In this document: positions 15,906 to 23,950 of the stretch, one piece after another
Layout of the letters: each line of letters starts with the position of its first letter
Numbering within the stretch: the first letter of the stretch is position 1
Assembly: GCA_902790495.1 (NCBI GenBank)
Contig: CADASK010000019.1
Span: 1 to 32,140 of the forward strand
DNA length: 32,140 bases
DNA from: an uncultured Eubacteriales bacterium
GTDB lineage: Bacteria; Bacillota; Clostridia; Christensenellales; Aristaeellaceae
Direction: 5' to 3'
Notes under the pieces: generated by a model
What the model was told of the DNA's origin: nothing
Databases searched by the model: none
The model's input: the letters and a program-made list of their open reading frames with translations, nothing else
Position numbers and translations under genes: made by a program

Positions 15906-17318
15906 ATGAGCGGCTTCAAATCCCTCTTCGGCACCCAGGACATGACGGTCGGCAGGCCGCTGAACGTCCTGGCGCGCTTCTCCGTACCGCTGCTGATCGG
16001 CAATTTCACCCAGCAGCTGTATAACACCGTGGACTCCATCATCGTGGGCCAGTACATCGGCGACACGGCCCTGGCCGCCGTGGGCACCGCGGGCCCCATC
16101 CTGAACCTGCTGCTGGTGCTCTTCATGGGCATCTCCACCGGCGCGAGCATCCTGGCCGCCCAGTATTTCGGCGCGCGGGACCGGGCCACCCTCTCCCGGG
16201 CGGTGGGCAGCACCCTGCTGCTCACCCTGGCCAGCGGCCTCGTTATGTCGCTGGTGGGCTACCTGGTCACGCCCTTCCTGGTCGGCCTGACCAATCCGCC
16301 GGAGGAGGTCGCGCGAGGCGCCGTCATCTACCTGCAGATCATCTTCATCGGCTTTTTGGGCGGCGGCGCGTACAACATCCTCTCCGGCGTGCTGCGCGGC
16401 ATGGGCGACAGCGTCTATCCGCTGATCTACCTGATCATCGCCAGCCTGCTGAACATCGTGCTGGACATCGTGTTCGTGGCCAACGTGGGCATGGGCATCG
16501 CCGGCGTGGCCTGGGCCACCATCATCGCCCAGGCGGTCTCCGGCGCGCTGTGCGTGGTGCGCATCATGCGCATGAAGAAGCAGATCGACCTGAACAAGCA
16601 CACCCTGCGCCCGGACGGCATGATTCTGCGCAAGCTGTGCACCCTGGGCATCCCCGCCGGCATCACCATGGCCATCTTCTCCATGGCCTCCATCCTGATC
16701 CAGGGCCTGGTCAACTCCATGGGCACGGCGGTCATCGCCACCAACGTGGCCGTGATGCGCGTGGACGGCTTCGCCATGATGCCGAACTTCACCTTCGGCA
16801 CGGCTGCCACCACCTACATCGGCCAGAACATCGGCGCGATGAAGACCGAGCGCATCAAGAGCGGCGTCCGCGACCTGATGAAGCTGGCCCTGGGCGTCTC
16901 CTGCGTGCTGGTGCTGGCCATCATCTTCTTCGGCAAGAACCTGATCGCCCTGTTCACCCAGACCCCCGAGGTCATCGAGCTGGGCCGCCAGGGCCTGCTG
17001 TGGCTGAGCTTCGGCTACATCTGCTTCGCGGTGCAGCAGGTGCTGCAGGGTGTGATGCGCGGCGCGGGCGACACCCTCGTGCCCATGTGGCTGTCCATCA
17101 TCACCACGGTGGTGCTGCGCATGCCGCTGGCCTACGGCCTGGCCGCCCTGACCCGCAGCGAGGCCTTCCCGCAGGGCTCGCCCCACGCGATCTTCGCCTC
17201 CCTGCTCATCGCCTGGGTCATCGGCACCGTCCTGTCCATCCTCGCCTACCGCAAGGGTCTGTGGCGGAAAAAGCTCCCCGAGCAGATGCGCCGCGAGATG
17301 GAGGCAGGCAAGGCCTGA
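15906..17318 (+). CDS. MATE-family efflux transporter
   Basis: Multi-helix membrane exporter of the MATE family, DinF/NorM-like, 470 residues with about twelve hydrophobic segments in two homologous halves. Family features include the N-terminal FSVPLLIGNFTQQLYN, VDSIIVGQYIG and ISTGASILAAQYFGA, and in the second half QGVMRGAGDTLVPM. Such proteins extrude cationic drugs or metabolites using Na+ or H+ gradients; the substrate here is unknown. AAAGGAG lies just upstream of the ATG. Expressed alone: promoter at 15835-15862 and a terminator at 17332-17361. Confidence 0.93.
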   Translation: MSGFKSLFGTQDMTVGRPLNVLARFSVPLLIGNFTQQLYNTVDSIIVGQYIGDTALAAVGTAGPILNLLLVLFMGISTGASILAAQYFGARDRATLSRAVGSTLLLTLASGLVMSLVGYLVTPFLVGLTNPPEEVARGAVIYLQIIFIGFLGGGAYNILSGVLRGMGDSVYPLIYLIIASLLNIVLDIVFVANVGMGIAGVAWATIIAQAVSGALCVVRIMRMKKQIDLNKHTLRPDGMILRKLCTLGIPAGITMAIFSMASILIQGLVNSMGTAVIATNVAVMRVDGFAMMPNFTFGTAATTYIGQNIGAMKTERIKSGVRDLMKLALGVSCVLVLAIIFFGKNLIALFTQTPEVIELGRQGLLWLSFGYICFAVQQVLQGVMRGAGDTLVPMWLSIITTVVLRMPLAYGLAALTRSEAFPQGSPHAIFASLLIAWVIGTVLSILAYRKGLWRKKLPEQMRREMEAGKA

Positions 17319-17331
17319 ACGATCTGATACA

Positions 17332-17361
17332 AAACGGACGGCTCATCACCGCCCGTTTTTT
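17332..17361 (+). terminator. Rho-independent terminator after the MATE gene
   Basis: AAACGGACGG-CTCATCA-CCGCCCGTTTTTT: a stem with one A/C mismatch followed by six Ts, 14 nt after the stop. The downstream phosphoesterase ATG is only 11 nt away. Confidence 0.85.
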
Positions 17362-17372
17362 GGTGACAACCT

Positions 17373-18230
17373 ATGAGAAAAGACAATTCCCGCTGGCTCA
17401 TCCTCACCGACATCCACGCGAACCTTCCCGCCCTCGAGGCCGTCCTCGCGACCCCCGAGGCCCGGCGCTGCTCCCGTGTCATCTCCCTGGGCGATCAGGT
17501 CAACTTCGGCCCGAAGCCCCGGGAGGTGCTGCAGCGCCTGCGCGGCCTGGACGCCATCCTCCTGCGCGGCAACCATGAGGACCGGCTGACCCGCGTGGAC
17601 GACTTTCCCGGCTACGGCTACGGCATCCTGCGCTTCACGGCGGAGCAAACCCCCGGCGAGGACTACGCCCTGCCGCTGGATTTCCGCGCGGGCAAGGCGC
17701 TGTTCACCCACGGCACGCCGGGCGACCCTTGGCATTTAGTGGACGCAGCCACCGTCGCACCGGTGCTGGACACCCTGCCCGACGGCGTCACCTGGCTGAT
17801 CAGCGGCCACAACCACGTCACCTGGCGCGTGGCGCGCGGCGGCAGAACCGCCTTCAACCCCGGCTCCGTGGGCGTGGACGAGAACGGCGTGGGCGGCATG
17901 GCCTCCTTCGCCGTCGCGGAGGAGCTGGACACCGCACCCCGGGTGACCCGCTTCACCGTGCCCTACGACGTGGAGCGCGTGCGCCGAGATTACCTGGAGA
18001 CCGGCGCGGCCGCCGCCTGCCCCGAGATGACCCGCGCCATCCTCCAGACCATGCGCACCGGCGAGCCCTGGCTCGGTCTGCGCTTCGCCCGCTTCGTGGC
18101 CGAAACCGCCGCCCGTCTCGGCCTGACCCCCGAGGACGAGGCCGCCTGGCGCGAGGCCGATCTGGCCTTTGACGGATGGACGGAGAAAGGGGTTTCGGCG
18201 AGGGAGGTTTGGGGGATAGGAAACGCCTGA
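17373..18230 (+). CDS. Calcineurin-like metallophosphoesterase
   Basis: Cytoplasmic 285-residue metallophosphoesterase (YfcE/MJ0936-like). All metal-binding motifs are visible: DIH at residues 13-15, GDQVNFGP with Asp41, GNHED with Asn67/His68, the FTHGTPGDP histidine, GHNHV, and NPGSVG. A C-terminal helical extension of about 90 residues follows. Likely phosphodiesterase or phosphatase activity; the substrate cannot be inferred. The ATG at 17373 has only GGTGAC as a weak ribosome binding site and follows the MATE terminator by 11 nt, so it depends on read-through or on a promoter hidden in the terminator region. The final codons become purine-rich near 18180. Confidence 0.9.
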   Translation: MRKDNSRWLILTDIHANLPALEAVLATPEARRCSRVISLGDQVNFGPKPREVLQRLRGLDAILLRGNHEDRLTRVDDFPGYGYGILRFTAEQTPGEDYALPLDFRAGKALFTHGTPGDPWHLVDAATVAPVLDTLPDGVTWLISGHNHVTWRVARGGRTAFNPGSVGVDENGVGGMASFAVAEELDTAPRVTRFTVPYDVERVRRDYLETGAAAACPEMTRAILQTMRTGEPWLGLRFARFVAETAARLGLTPEDEAAWREADLAFDGWTEKGVSAREVWGIGNA

Positions 18231-18329
18231 TAAGAACATATGAAAGGCATTATCGGATAGAAGGATTTTCCTATTCTTTATCGAAAAATGTTTTCATACA
18301 GATTTCCTACAGAATAGAGGCTAATGACA

Positions 18330-21300
18330 ATGACCGATCTGGAGACAAAGATTTATCAGGCAGTTGCCAGTGGAAATGGACCCAAAGGCGTAGAGATAGC
18401 AAGTTTAATCGGCGCTGAAAAGCAGCTTGTCAATTCAACTCTTGCACACAGCGATACCCTGAAAGCGCATATTGTACAAGATAGAAATTATCGCTGGTGG
18501 TTGCGAAATAAAGATGCTCAAAGCACATCATCGCAAGGGAATAGCACAGTTGCAGCTGCAGACTCCGATCTTAGGAATCTATGCAATTATTACTTGAACT
18601 GTATCGCTTTAGAATCGAGCAGTTCTGTTTCTCAGTTTTTGACCGGTCATTATGGACTAAACTATGCACTGTTACATGGTCTTGAATTGAATCCAGAAAG
18701 GGACGAAGACGCCATACAGTTTCTAAAAAAAGTCAGTACTGATAAGAATAAAACTGTATATTTGGGCTACCCTGTACGTGTATTCACCATTTGGGGAAAG
18801 TATAATACCCCTTACAAAAAAATCGCACCTGTTTTCATGTTCTCTATCAACTACCATGGAGGGCAGGCTGAAATTGCATCCATTCCAACCATCAATATGG
18901 AAGTCATCAGAGCCTTTACACAACCAAGTACAGAGGCTCTGGTAAACGAGCTTATCAGCTTGGAAAACGAGTTGGGTCTTGATGCAGAAGATGTGGAAAT
19001 TGAAAAGGATGAATTAGCTCTACGGCTCGCCGAAATCCGCAGTTGGGATTATAAGGAAAGAATTGACCCATATCATATTCCGTCAACCTATTTTGATGCC
19101 TCCACAGAGGATGGTATCTATAACAGAGCCATTGTGATAGAGACAGAACGTAAGACCTATACACAGGGCTTGGAATCAGAGCTTATGGTCTTATCCAATA
19201 TGCCAGCAAGCAGCTACAGGGGAACAGCTCTTTATTCTTGGATTAAAGGTGAACACACAGCAGTATCAGGAGATAGCATCAAGCCTCTGCTTGAAGTGCT
19301 GCCGCTCAACTTGGAGCAGGCAGATGCAGTCAACACGGCACTGCGCTCTGATTTGACTATTATTACAGGTCCCCCCGGGACAGGCAAGTCTCAGGTAGTA
19401 ACCGATTTATTGATAAACATCATCTGGAATGGAAAGAGCGCTTTATTCTCAAGTAAAAACAACAAGGCTGTGGATGTGGTCGATGCACGAGTCAATGGCC
19501 TATGCAAACGACCAGTACTTTTAAGAATCGGTTCAAATCAATACGCAAGTAGACTTGCCGAAATCATAGAAGGGTTATTGAACTCTCGCCCAAACAAACA
19601 AGATATTGCCGATGCCGAGTTTTATCTGAAGGAGTATAAGCGCAAATCCAAGGAAATAGACAAGATAGCAGAAGAGAAGAAAGCAACGATGGCCGCAAGG
19701 AACCATCTTGATGATATTGAACAGGAATACTGCGTCGTCAGAGATCGTGTTGGAAAATGGATGAAAACCAGCGAACTGCCTGCAGAAGGGGAGATTCTGC
19801 AGGCAGCAAAGAACTATGACAAGGCGCATGAAGCGGCAACCAGAGAGAAGCAAAGTTTCTTTATCAAGCTTTTCTGGCCTGCTTTTTCCAAGAAAAGAAA
19901 GGAACTAGAATTCCAGGCCGCGCAAGCATACGATCGTTATGCAAAGAAATATGAAATCATGTCTACAGCTGACACAGTTGCACATAGGGATTCACGCGAG
20001 CTTGTCAAACAGGCTGAAGGCTTTGAAGAAGCGTTAAAGATAGGTCGCTCGTACAAGCAAGCCTTTGATTCACTGAAAAACACCAAGCCAATGGAACAGT
20101 CCGATGGACTGTTAATGACCAACAAGCAGGAGACCGCGAGCATTGCCCAAAAGCTTTGGGGCAAATGGCTTGTTTCACAGGTTCTACCTTTTTCTGCGAA
20201 TGATCGCGAAGAAATGACTGCTTTTGTGACAGCCATGAAACTAACTGGAAATGTTGATTTATCAGAACAACCGGAGCTGAGAAAGAAATACTCAAAAATG
20301 ACCCAGCAGATGACAAAGTATCTGAAATGTTGGGCTGTTACTTCTTTGTCAGCGAAAAACCGTATTCCTTTTGAAGCCGGTTATTTCGACTATCTCATTA
20401 TTGATGAGGCAAGTCAATGCGATATTGCATCAATTCTGCCATTATTGTACCGCGCTAAAAGAGCTGTCATTATTGGCGATCCAAAGCAATTGAGTCACAT
20501 ATCACAGCTTTCGAGAAAGCAGGACCTTGCACTGCTGAATCGCTATCATATTGAGCCAAACTGGTCATATTCTACAAACTCTCTGTATGCTTTAGCATCG
20601 GGAAAAGTGGCGGTTGATCAGATTGTCCAGCTTAAAGACCATTTCCGATGCTGTGCGGATATTATTGAATTCTCAAACGAAGAATTCTATGATGGCTCCC
20701 TACGAACTGCAACAAAGTATTCAGGGCTAAAAACACCTCCGGGAGAAAAGCCCGGCATTCGATGGATTGATATAGACGGGCAAACAGTCAGACCGACAAG
20801 TGGAAGCGCTTATAATCTAAAAGAAGCCGAGGCTGTTGTCAAAGAACTCAATCGATTGGTTTCCATCGGGTATCAAGGAACGATAGGTGTAGTCACTCCA
20901 TTCACACGACAAGCGGCGTTAATCAGAGAAATCCTTGAAAAGCAGGAAAACAAGCTAACCTATGAAAAACTCCTGCTCCATCATGAATTCATAGCGGACA
21001 CAGTTCATAAGTTCCAAGGCGACGAAAGAGATTTGATGATTTTCTCATCTGTCGTGTCTCATGGAGCCGCTGACTCAACACTAGGATATCTTTCAAGTCA
21101 AGGAAATCTGTTTAATGTAGCCATCACCCGAGCACGTGCCGTCTTGGTCGTTATAGGCAATCATCAATATTGTTCCCAGTCATCGGTCTCATACTTAAGA
21201 GATTTTGCAGAATACTGCAAAAAGCTATCTTTTGATACTCCGGAGATTCGATCAATACAGCAGATTGCAGAGAGCCGAGAATACCCATGGGTTGCAAATC

Positions 21301-21626
21301 CTGAACAAGTATCTGATTGGGAAAGAGTCTTCTATACCGCTCTCTATGATGCAGGGATTCAGACCATCCCGCAATACTCCGTAGAAAAATACAAGCTTGA
21401 TTTGGCTGTCATTCTCGATAACACTCGGAAGCTTGACATCGAAATAGATGGAGAAATGTACCATAAGCAGTGGAACGGTGAACTCTGTTATCGCGATCAG
21501 CTGCGAAATCAGCGCATGTTTGAACTTGGTTGGGACGTGAAACGCTTTTGGGTATACCAAATTCGTGATGATATGGACTGGTGCATTGGTCAGATCAAGC
21601 AATGGATGGCAGATCATGCAAGTTAG
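18330..21626 (+). CDS. Superfamily-1 (UPF1-like) helicase with C-terminal DUF559/Vsr-like nuclease domain; candidate defence gene
   Basis: 1098-residue protein. Residues 1-60 look like a winged-helix domain. The SF1 helicase core follows: Q-motif-like LNLEQADAVNTAL, Walker A GPPGTGKS (347-354), DEAS (692-695), GDPKQL (716-721), HKFQGDERD, and NVAITRARA (929-937). A charged, coiled-coil-rich insert of roughly 200 residues (about 410-600) splits motifs I and II. The last 110 residues match DUF559-type PD-(D/E)XK nucleases: Asp1024, Glu1038-Ile-Asp1040 and His1045. The gene is far more AT-rich than its neighbours, indicating horizontal transfer. ATG 18330 is chosen because AGAGG stands nine bases upstream; 18324 is the alternative. 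Helicase-nuclease fusions of this kind are common in anti-phage systems, but I cannot match it to a named one. Confidence 0.88.
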   Translation: MTDLETKIYQAVASGNGPKGVEIASLIGAEKQLVNSTLAHSDTLKAHIVQDRNYRWWLRNKDAQSTSSQGNSTVAAADSDLRNLCNYYLNCIALESSSSVSQFLTGHYGLNYALLHGLELNPERDEDAIQFLKKVSTDKNKTVYLGYPVRVFTIWGKYNTPYKKIAPVFMFSINYHGGQAEIASIPTINMEVIRAFTQPSTEALVNELISLENELGLDAEDVEIEKDELALRLAEIRSWDYKERIDPYHIPSTYFDASTEDGIYNRAIVIETERKTYTQGLESELMVLSNMPASSYRGTALYSWIKGEHTAVSGDSIKPLLEVLPLNLEQADAVNTALRSDLTIITGPPGTGKSQVVTDLLINIIWNGKSALFSSKNNKAVDVVDARVNGLCKRPVLLRIGSNQYASRLAEIIEGLLNSRPNKQDIADAEFYLKEYKRKSKEIDKIAEEKKATMAARNHLDDIEQEYCVVRDRVGKWMKTSELPAEGEILQAAKNYDKAHEAATREKQSFFIKLFWPAFSKKRKELEFQAAQAYDRYAKKYEIMSTADTVAHRDSRELVKQAEGFEEALKIGRSYKQAFDSLKNTKPMEQSDGLLMTNKQETASIAQKLWGKWLVSQVLPFSANDREEMTAFVTAMKLTGNVDLSEQPELRKKYSKMTQQMTKYLKCWAVTSLSAKNRIPFEAGYFDYLIIDEASQCDIASILPLLYRAKRAVIIGDPKQLSHISQLSRKQDLALLNRYHIEPNWSYSTNSLYALASGKVAVDQIVQLKDHFRCCADIIEFSNEEFYDGSLRTATKYSGLKTPPGEKPGIRWIDIDGQTVRPTSGSAYNLKEAEAVVKELNRLVSIGYQGTIGVVTPFTRQAALIREILEKQENKLTYEKLLLHHEFIADTVHKFQGDERDLMIFSSVVSHGAADSTLGYLSSQGNLFNVAITRARAVLVVIGNHQYCSQSSVSYLRDFAEYCKKLSFDTPEIRSIQQIAESREYPWVANPEQVSDWERVFYTALYDAGIQTIPQYSVEKYKLDLAVILDNTRKLDIEIDGEMYHKQWNGELCYRDQLRNQRMFELGWDVKRFWVYQIRDDMDWCIGQIKQWMADHAS

Positions 21627-21699
21627 TTCGCAAAACTAATCACACTGACATAACTGTTGTTTGATTTGCAATAGCTGCCATTCACGAAGAAATCTACTT

Positions 21700-21734
21700 A
21701 CAAAGAAAAGAAGCTGCCCCGCACGGGACAGCTC
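21700..21734 (-). terminator. Terminator of the Tat/FMN redox gene, possibly bidirectional
   Basis: On the minus strand AGCTGTCCC-GTGC-GGGGCAGCT is followed by TCTTTTCTTTG, 20 nt after the redox-protein stop codon. On the plus strand the same stem is followed by CCCTTTTG and could stop helicase transcripts. Confidence 0.85.
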
Positions 21735-21753
21735 CCTTTTGTAATCCATGTCT

Positions 21754-22686
21754 TTACTTCTTGATCTGGCTCAGCGCGTCCTTCACGGCCTCCATGATGG
21801 CGTTGGAGGACTCGGTGGCGTTGGTGATGGCATCCACCTCGGCGCTCTGCTTCTCGACGATGGCCTTGGGCACGGCGTCGAAGGCGGCATCGCGGATACC
21901 GGGGGTCTCGCTGCTCTCCAGAATCTCGATGTTGGCGATCTTGTCACCGTCCATGGTGACCTTCACCTTCATCTCGCCGCGGCTGGTGGAGCTGGTGCCG
22001 ATGTACTCGTTCGCGGCCAGCTCGGGGGCGGCTTCCTCCACCACGGGGGCGGCCTCCTCATAGCCGTACAGCACGTTCAGCAGTTCGATCGCCTTCACAA
22101 CGACCTCGCCGGTCAGCGCCGCGCAGCGGGCTTTGCGGGCATCGTCGCCCATCTGCAGGTTGTTCGCCTTCATGAACTTGTTCACGGAGGAGTTGCAGGT
22201 GATGTCTTCCGCCACAGTCGTGACGGCCTTGTACTCGGGCTGATAGGTGGGGAAGGGCTCCTTGCGGTACCAGTCAAACAGCTGGTTGCGCAGCTCGTTC
22301 GCGGCCTTGGGCTCGCAGAAGAAGCCGAACATCAGGCACGCGCCAGCCAGCGCGCCGCACAGGGTCTGGCAGCCGTAGCCGCCGGCGGCAAGGCCCATGA
22401 TCTTGCAGGGGATCACGTTATAGGGATAGCCGTACTCCTCGGCCAGCAGCTCCATGATGCCCGCCACGGCGCCCGCGCCGCAGCCGCCGACCTCAAACCA
22501 GCGCTTGTAGGTGTATTCCAGCGCCTTCTGCTTATCAATCGGATGCCACGTCCAGGGATGCTCGGGGATCTCCGGGTCGTCCGCCAGCGCGGGCATCACG
22601 GGCAGCATGCCCGCCATCGCGACGCCAGCCGCGCCCAGACCGAGTCCCTTCAAAAACGAGCGGCGATCCATTTCCTTCTGAGCCAT
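21754..22686 (-). CDS. Tat-exported C_GCAxxG_C_C redox protein with C-terminal FMN-binding domain
   Basis: 310-residue exported redox protein. Twin-arginine signal DRRSFLKGLGLG (Arg8-Arg9) with an ALAD cleavage region implies export of a folded, cofactor-bearing protein. The middle carries the C_GCAxxG_C_C pattern: VGGCGAGAVAGIME, then IPCKIMGLAAGGYGC, LCGALAGACL and FGFFC. After a linker rich in Glu, Ala and Pro, residues about 233-310 form an FMN-binding domain (PF04205 type) with DAITNATES, close to the covalent flavinylation motif. FMN would be attached by an ApbE enzyme, not seen here. A role in extracytoplasmic electron transfer is likely but unproven. I use ATG 22686 (AGGAGG upstream); the longer ORF starts upstream of the promoter. 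Confidence 0.85.
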   Translation of the reverse strand: MAQKEMDRRSFLKGLGLGAAGVAMAGMLPVMPALADDPEIPEHPWTWHPIDKQKALEYTYKRWFEVGGCGAGAVAGIMELLAEEYGYPYNVIPCKIMGLAAGGYGCQTLCGALAGACLMFGFFCEPKAANELRNQLFDWYRKEPFPTYQPEYKAVTTVAEDITCNSSVNKFMKANNLQMGDDARKARCAALTGEVVVKAIELLNVLYGYEEAAPVVEEAAPELAANEYIGTSSTSRGEMKVKVTMDGDKIANIEILESSETPGIRDAAFDAVPKAIVEKQSAEVDAITNATESSNAIMEAVKDALSQIKK

Positions 22687-22717
22687 GTGAAAAAACCTCC
22701 TCCTATTTTTCCATGAT

Positions 22718-22747
22718 CCATCCCGCCGGAATGCGTCGGCAGGATGG
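22718..22747. promoter_or_regulatory. Inverted repeat in the leader of the Tat/FMN gene
   Basis: CCATCCcGCCG / CGGCaGGATGG forms a near-perfect 10-bp inverted repeat around a 7-9 nt centre, between the promoter and the ribosome binding site of the minus-strand redox gene. It could be an operator or an mRNA hairpin; there is no other evidence. Confidence 0.4.
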
Positions 22748-22759
22748 CCTCTAAGGTCT

Positions 22760-22788
22760 ATTGTAAACCATCCGCGCCAAAATGGCAA
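22760..22788 (-). promoter_or_regulatory. Putative sigma-A promoter of the Tat/FMN redox gene
   Basis: On the minus strand TTGCCA (22788-22783), a 17-nt spacer and TACAAT (22765-22760), five of six matches each. It points to the start codon at 22686, with a leader of about 65 nt. Confidence 0.65.
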
Positions 22789-22885
22789 CCCTTGGCACAC
22801 CATATTTCCATCGTTTACGAAATCTGACAGTGCAGCATCTGCCTAAAACCGCGGAAGAGACGCACGGCGGATGCCGCCAAACCGA

Positions 22886-22914
22886 TTGCCGAAGACGGCT
22901 TTTCATGATAAAAT
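22886..22914 (+). promoter_or_regulatory. Putative promoter of whiA
   Basis: TTGCCG (22886-22891), a 17-nt spacer and TAAAAT (22909-22914). It gives a leader of about 30 nt with GGGAGG before the GTG start. Confidence 0.55.
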
Positions 22915-22951
22915 ACACCCAGACCAAATCAGCAGCCGGGAGGTGCGGGCC

Positions 22952-23950
22952 GTGTCCTTTTCAAGCCGGGTAAAGGAGGAGCTGATTCCCCAGCCCCTGG
23001 AAAAGCCGTGCTGCGTGCTGGCGGAGACTGCCGCGCTGACCCAGGCCACCGGCACCCTCGGCTTTTTGGGCGCGGGACGGCTGAGCGTCACCTGGCGCAT
23101 GGAGAACGCGGCCCTGGCCCGGCGCGTGTTCCGCCTGCTCCGGGAGGGCATCGGCCTGAAGCCGCAGCTGCACTTTGTGGAGCACGCGCGCCTGGGCGGA
23201 CGCCGCACCTGCGTGCTGACCGTGGAGGGCGAGGACGCCGAGACCCTGCTGGTGGCCCTGCGCATGGCTGAGCGCGAGCCCGACGGCCAGGTGCGCCTGC
23301 GCCACACCTCGCCCCGGCCTTCCCTCGGCAAGGACTGCTGCCGCAGGGCCTACCTGCGGGGCGCGTTTCTGGGCTGCGGCTCCATCAACGAGCCGGAGAA
23401 AAGCTACCGCCTGGAGTGCGCGGCGGCCGACATGGGCCTGGCCCAGAGCGTGCAGCGGGCCCTCGCCCACGGCGGCGTGGAGAGCAAGGTGTTTGAGCGG
23501 CGCGGCCACTGGGTGGTGTACCTCCACCGCGCCCAGGACCTGGCCGACACCCTGGCCATGATGGGGGCCTCCCGCGCGGTGATGGAGCTGGAGAACCTGC
23601 GCATCACCAAGCAGATGCGCTCCAACGCCAACCGGGCCTCCAACTGCGACGAAGGCAACTCCGAGAAGCAGGTGACCTCCGCCCACCGGCAGGTGGACGC
23701 CATCAAGCTGGTGAGCATTCACCGGGGCCTCTACACCCTGCCGCCGGCCCTGCAGGAGATTGCTCGGCTGCGGCTGGAGCACCCGGAGGTGACATTGGAG
23801 GAGCTGGGGCAGCTGGCCGAGCCGCCCGTGGGGCGCGCCGCCGTGCATCACAGGCTGAAGCGGCTGGAGGCCCTCGCGGGGGAGATTGAAGCCTCATGGG
23901 ACAAAGCGGAGGAAGAAAAGCACGAAACGGAGCGATCAATCGATGCATAG
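22952..23950 (+). CDS. whiA: DNA-binding regulator WhiA
   Basis: WhiA-family protein of 332 residues, conserved across Gram-positive bacteria, with an N-terminal LAGLIDADG-like fold and a C-terminal helix-turn-helix. It is linked to sporulation in Streptomyces and to division and chromosome segregation in Bacillus. Family segments are FSSRVKEEL at the start, YLRGAFLGCGSINEPEKSYRLE, RSNANRASNCDEGN and LGQLAEPPVGRAAVHHRLKRLE (helix-turn-helix). The start is GTG 22952 with GGGAGG (22938-22943); the ORF extension to 22871 crosses the promoter. The usual upstream partners rapZ and yvcK are absent here. The last 8 bases overlap the CapA-family gene. Confidence 0.93.
   Translation: MSFSSRVKEELIPQPLEKPCCVLAETAALTQATGTLGFLGAGRLSVTWRMENAALARRVFRLLREGIGLKPQLHFVEHARLGGRRTCVLTVEGEDAETLLVALRMAEREPDGQVRLRHTSPRPSLGKDCCRRAYLRGAFLGCGSINEPEKSYRLECAAADMGLAQSVQRALAHGGVESKVFERRGHWVVYLHRAQDLADTLAMMGASRAVMELENLRITKQMRSNANRASNCDEGNSEKQVTSAHRQVDAIKLVSIHRGLYTLPPALQEIARLRLEHPEVTLEELGQLAEPPVGRAAVHHRLKRLEALAGEIEASWDKAEEEKHETERSIDA

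Noticed and set aside
18231-18329. Promoter and imperfect inverted repeat upstream of the helicase
   Set aside because: GATAGAAGGA / TCCTATTC looks weakly palindromic and the region is AT-rich, but no -35/-10 pair with acceptable spacing stood out, so I do not annotate one.
22687-22803. Longer N-terminus for the Tat/FMN protein
   Set aside because: The 39 extra codons cover the inverted repeat and the promoter and place the twin-arginine signal internally. ATG 22686 has AGGAGG and a textbook Tat signal.
23886-23942. Longer TTG start for the CapA-family protein
   Set aside because: It would put 19 strongly basic residues ahead of an ordinary signal peptide and extend the overlap with whiA. 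ATG 23943 has a suitable GGAG.
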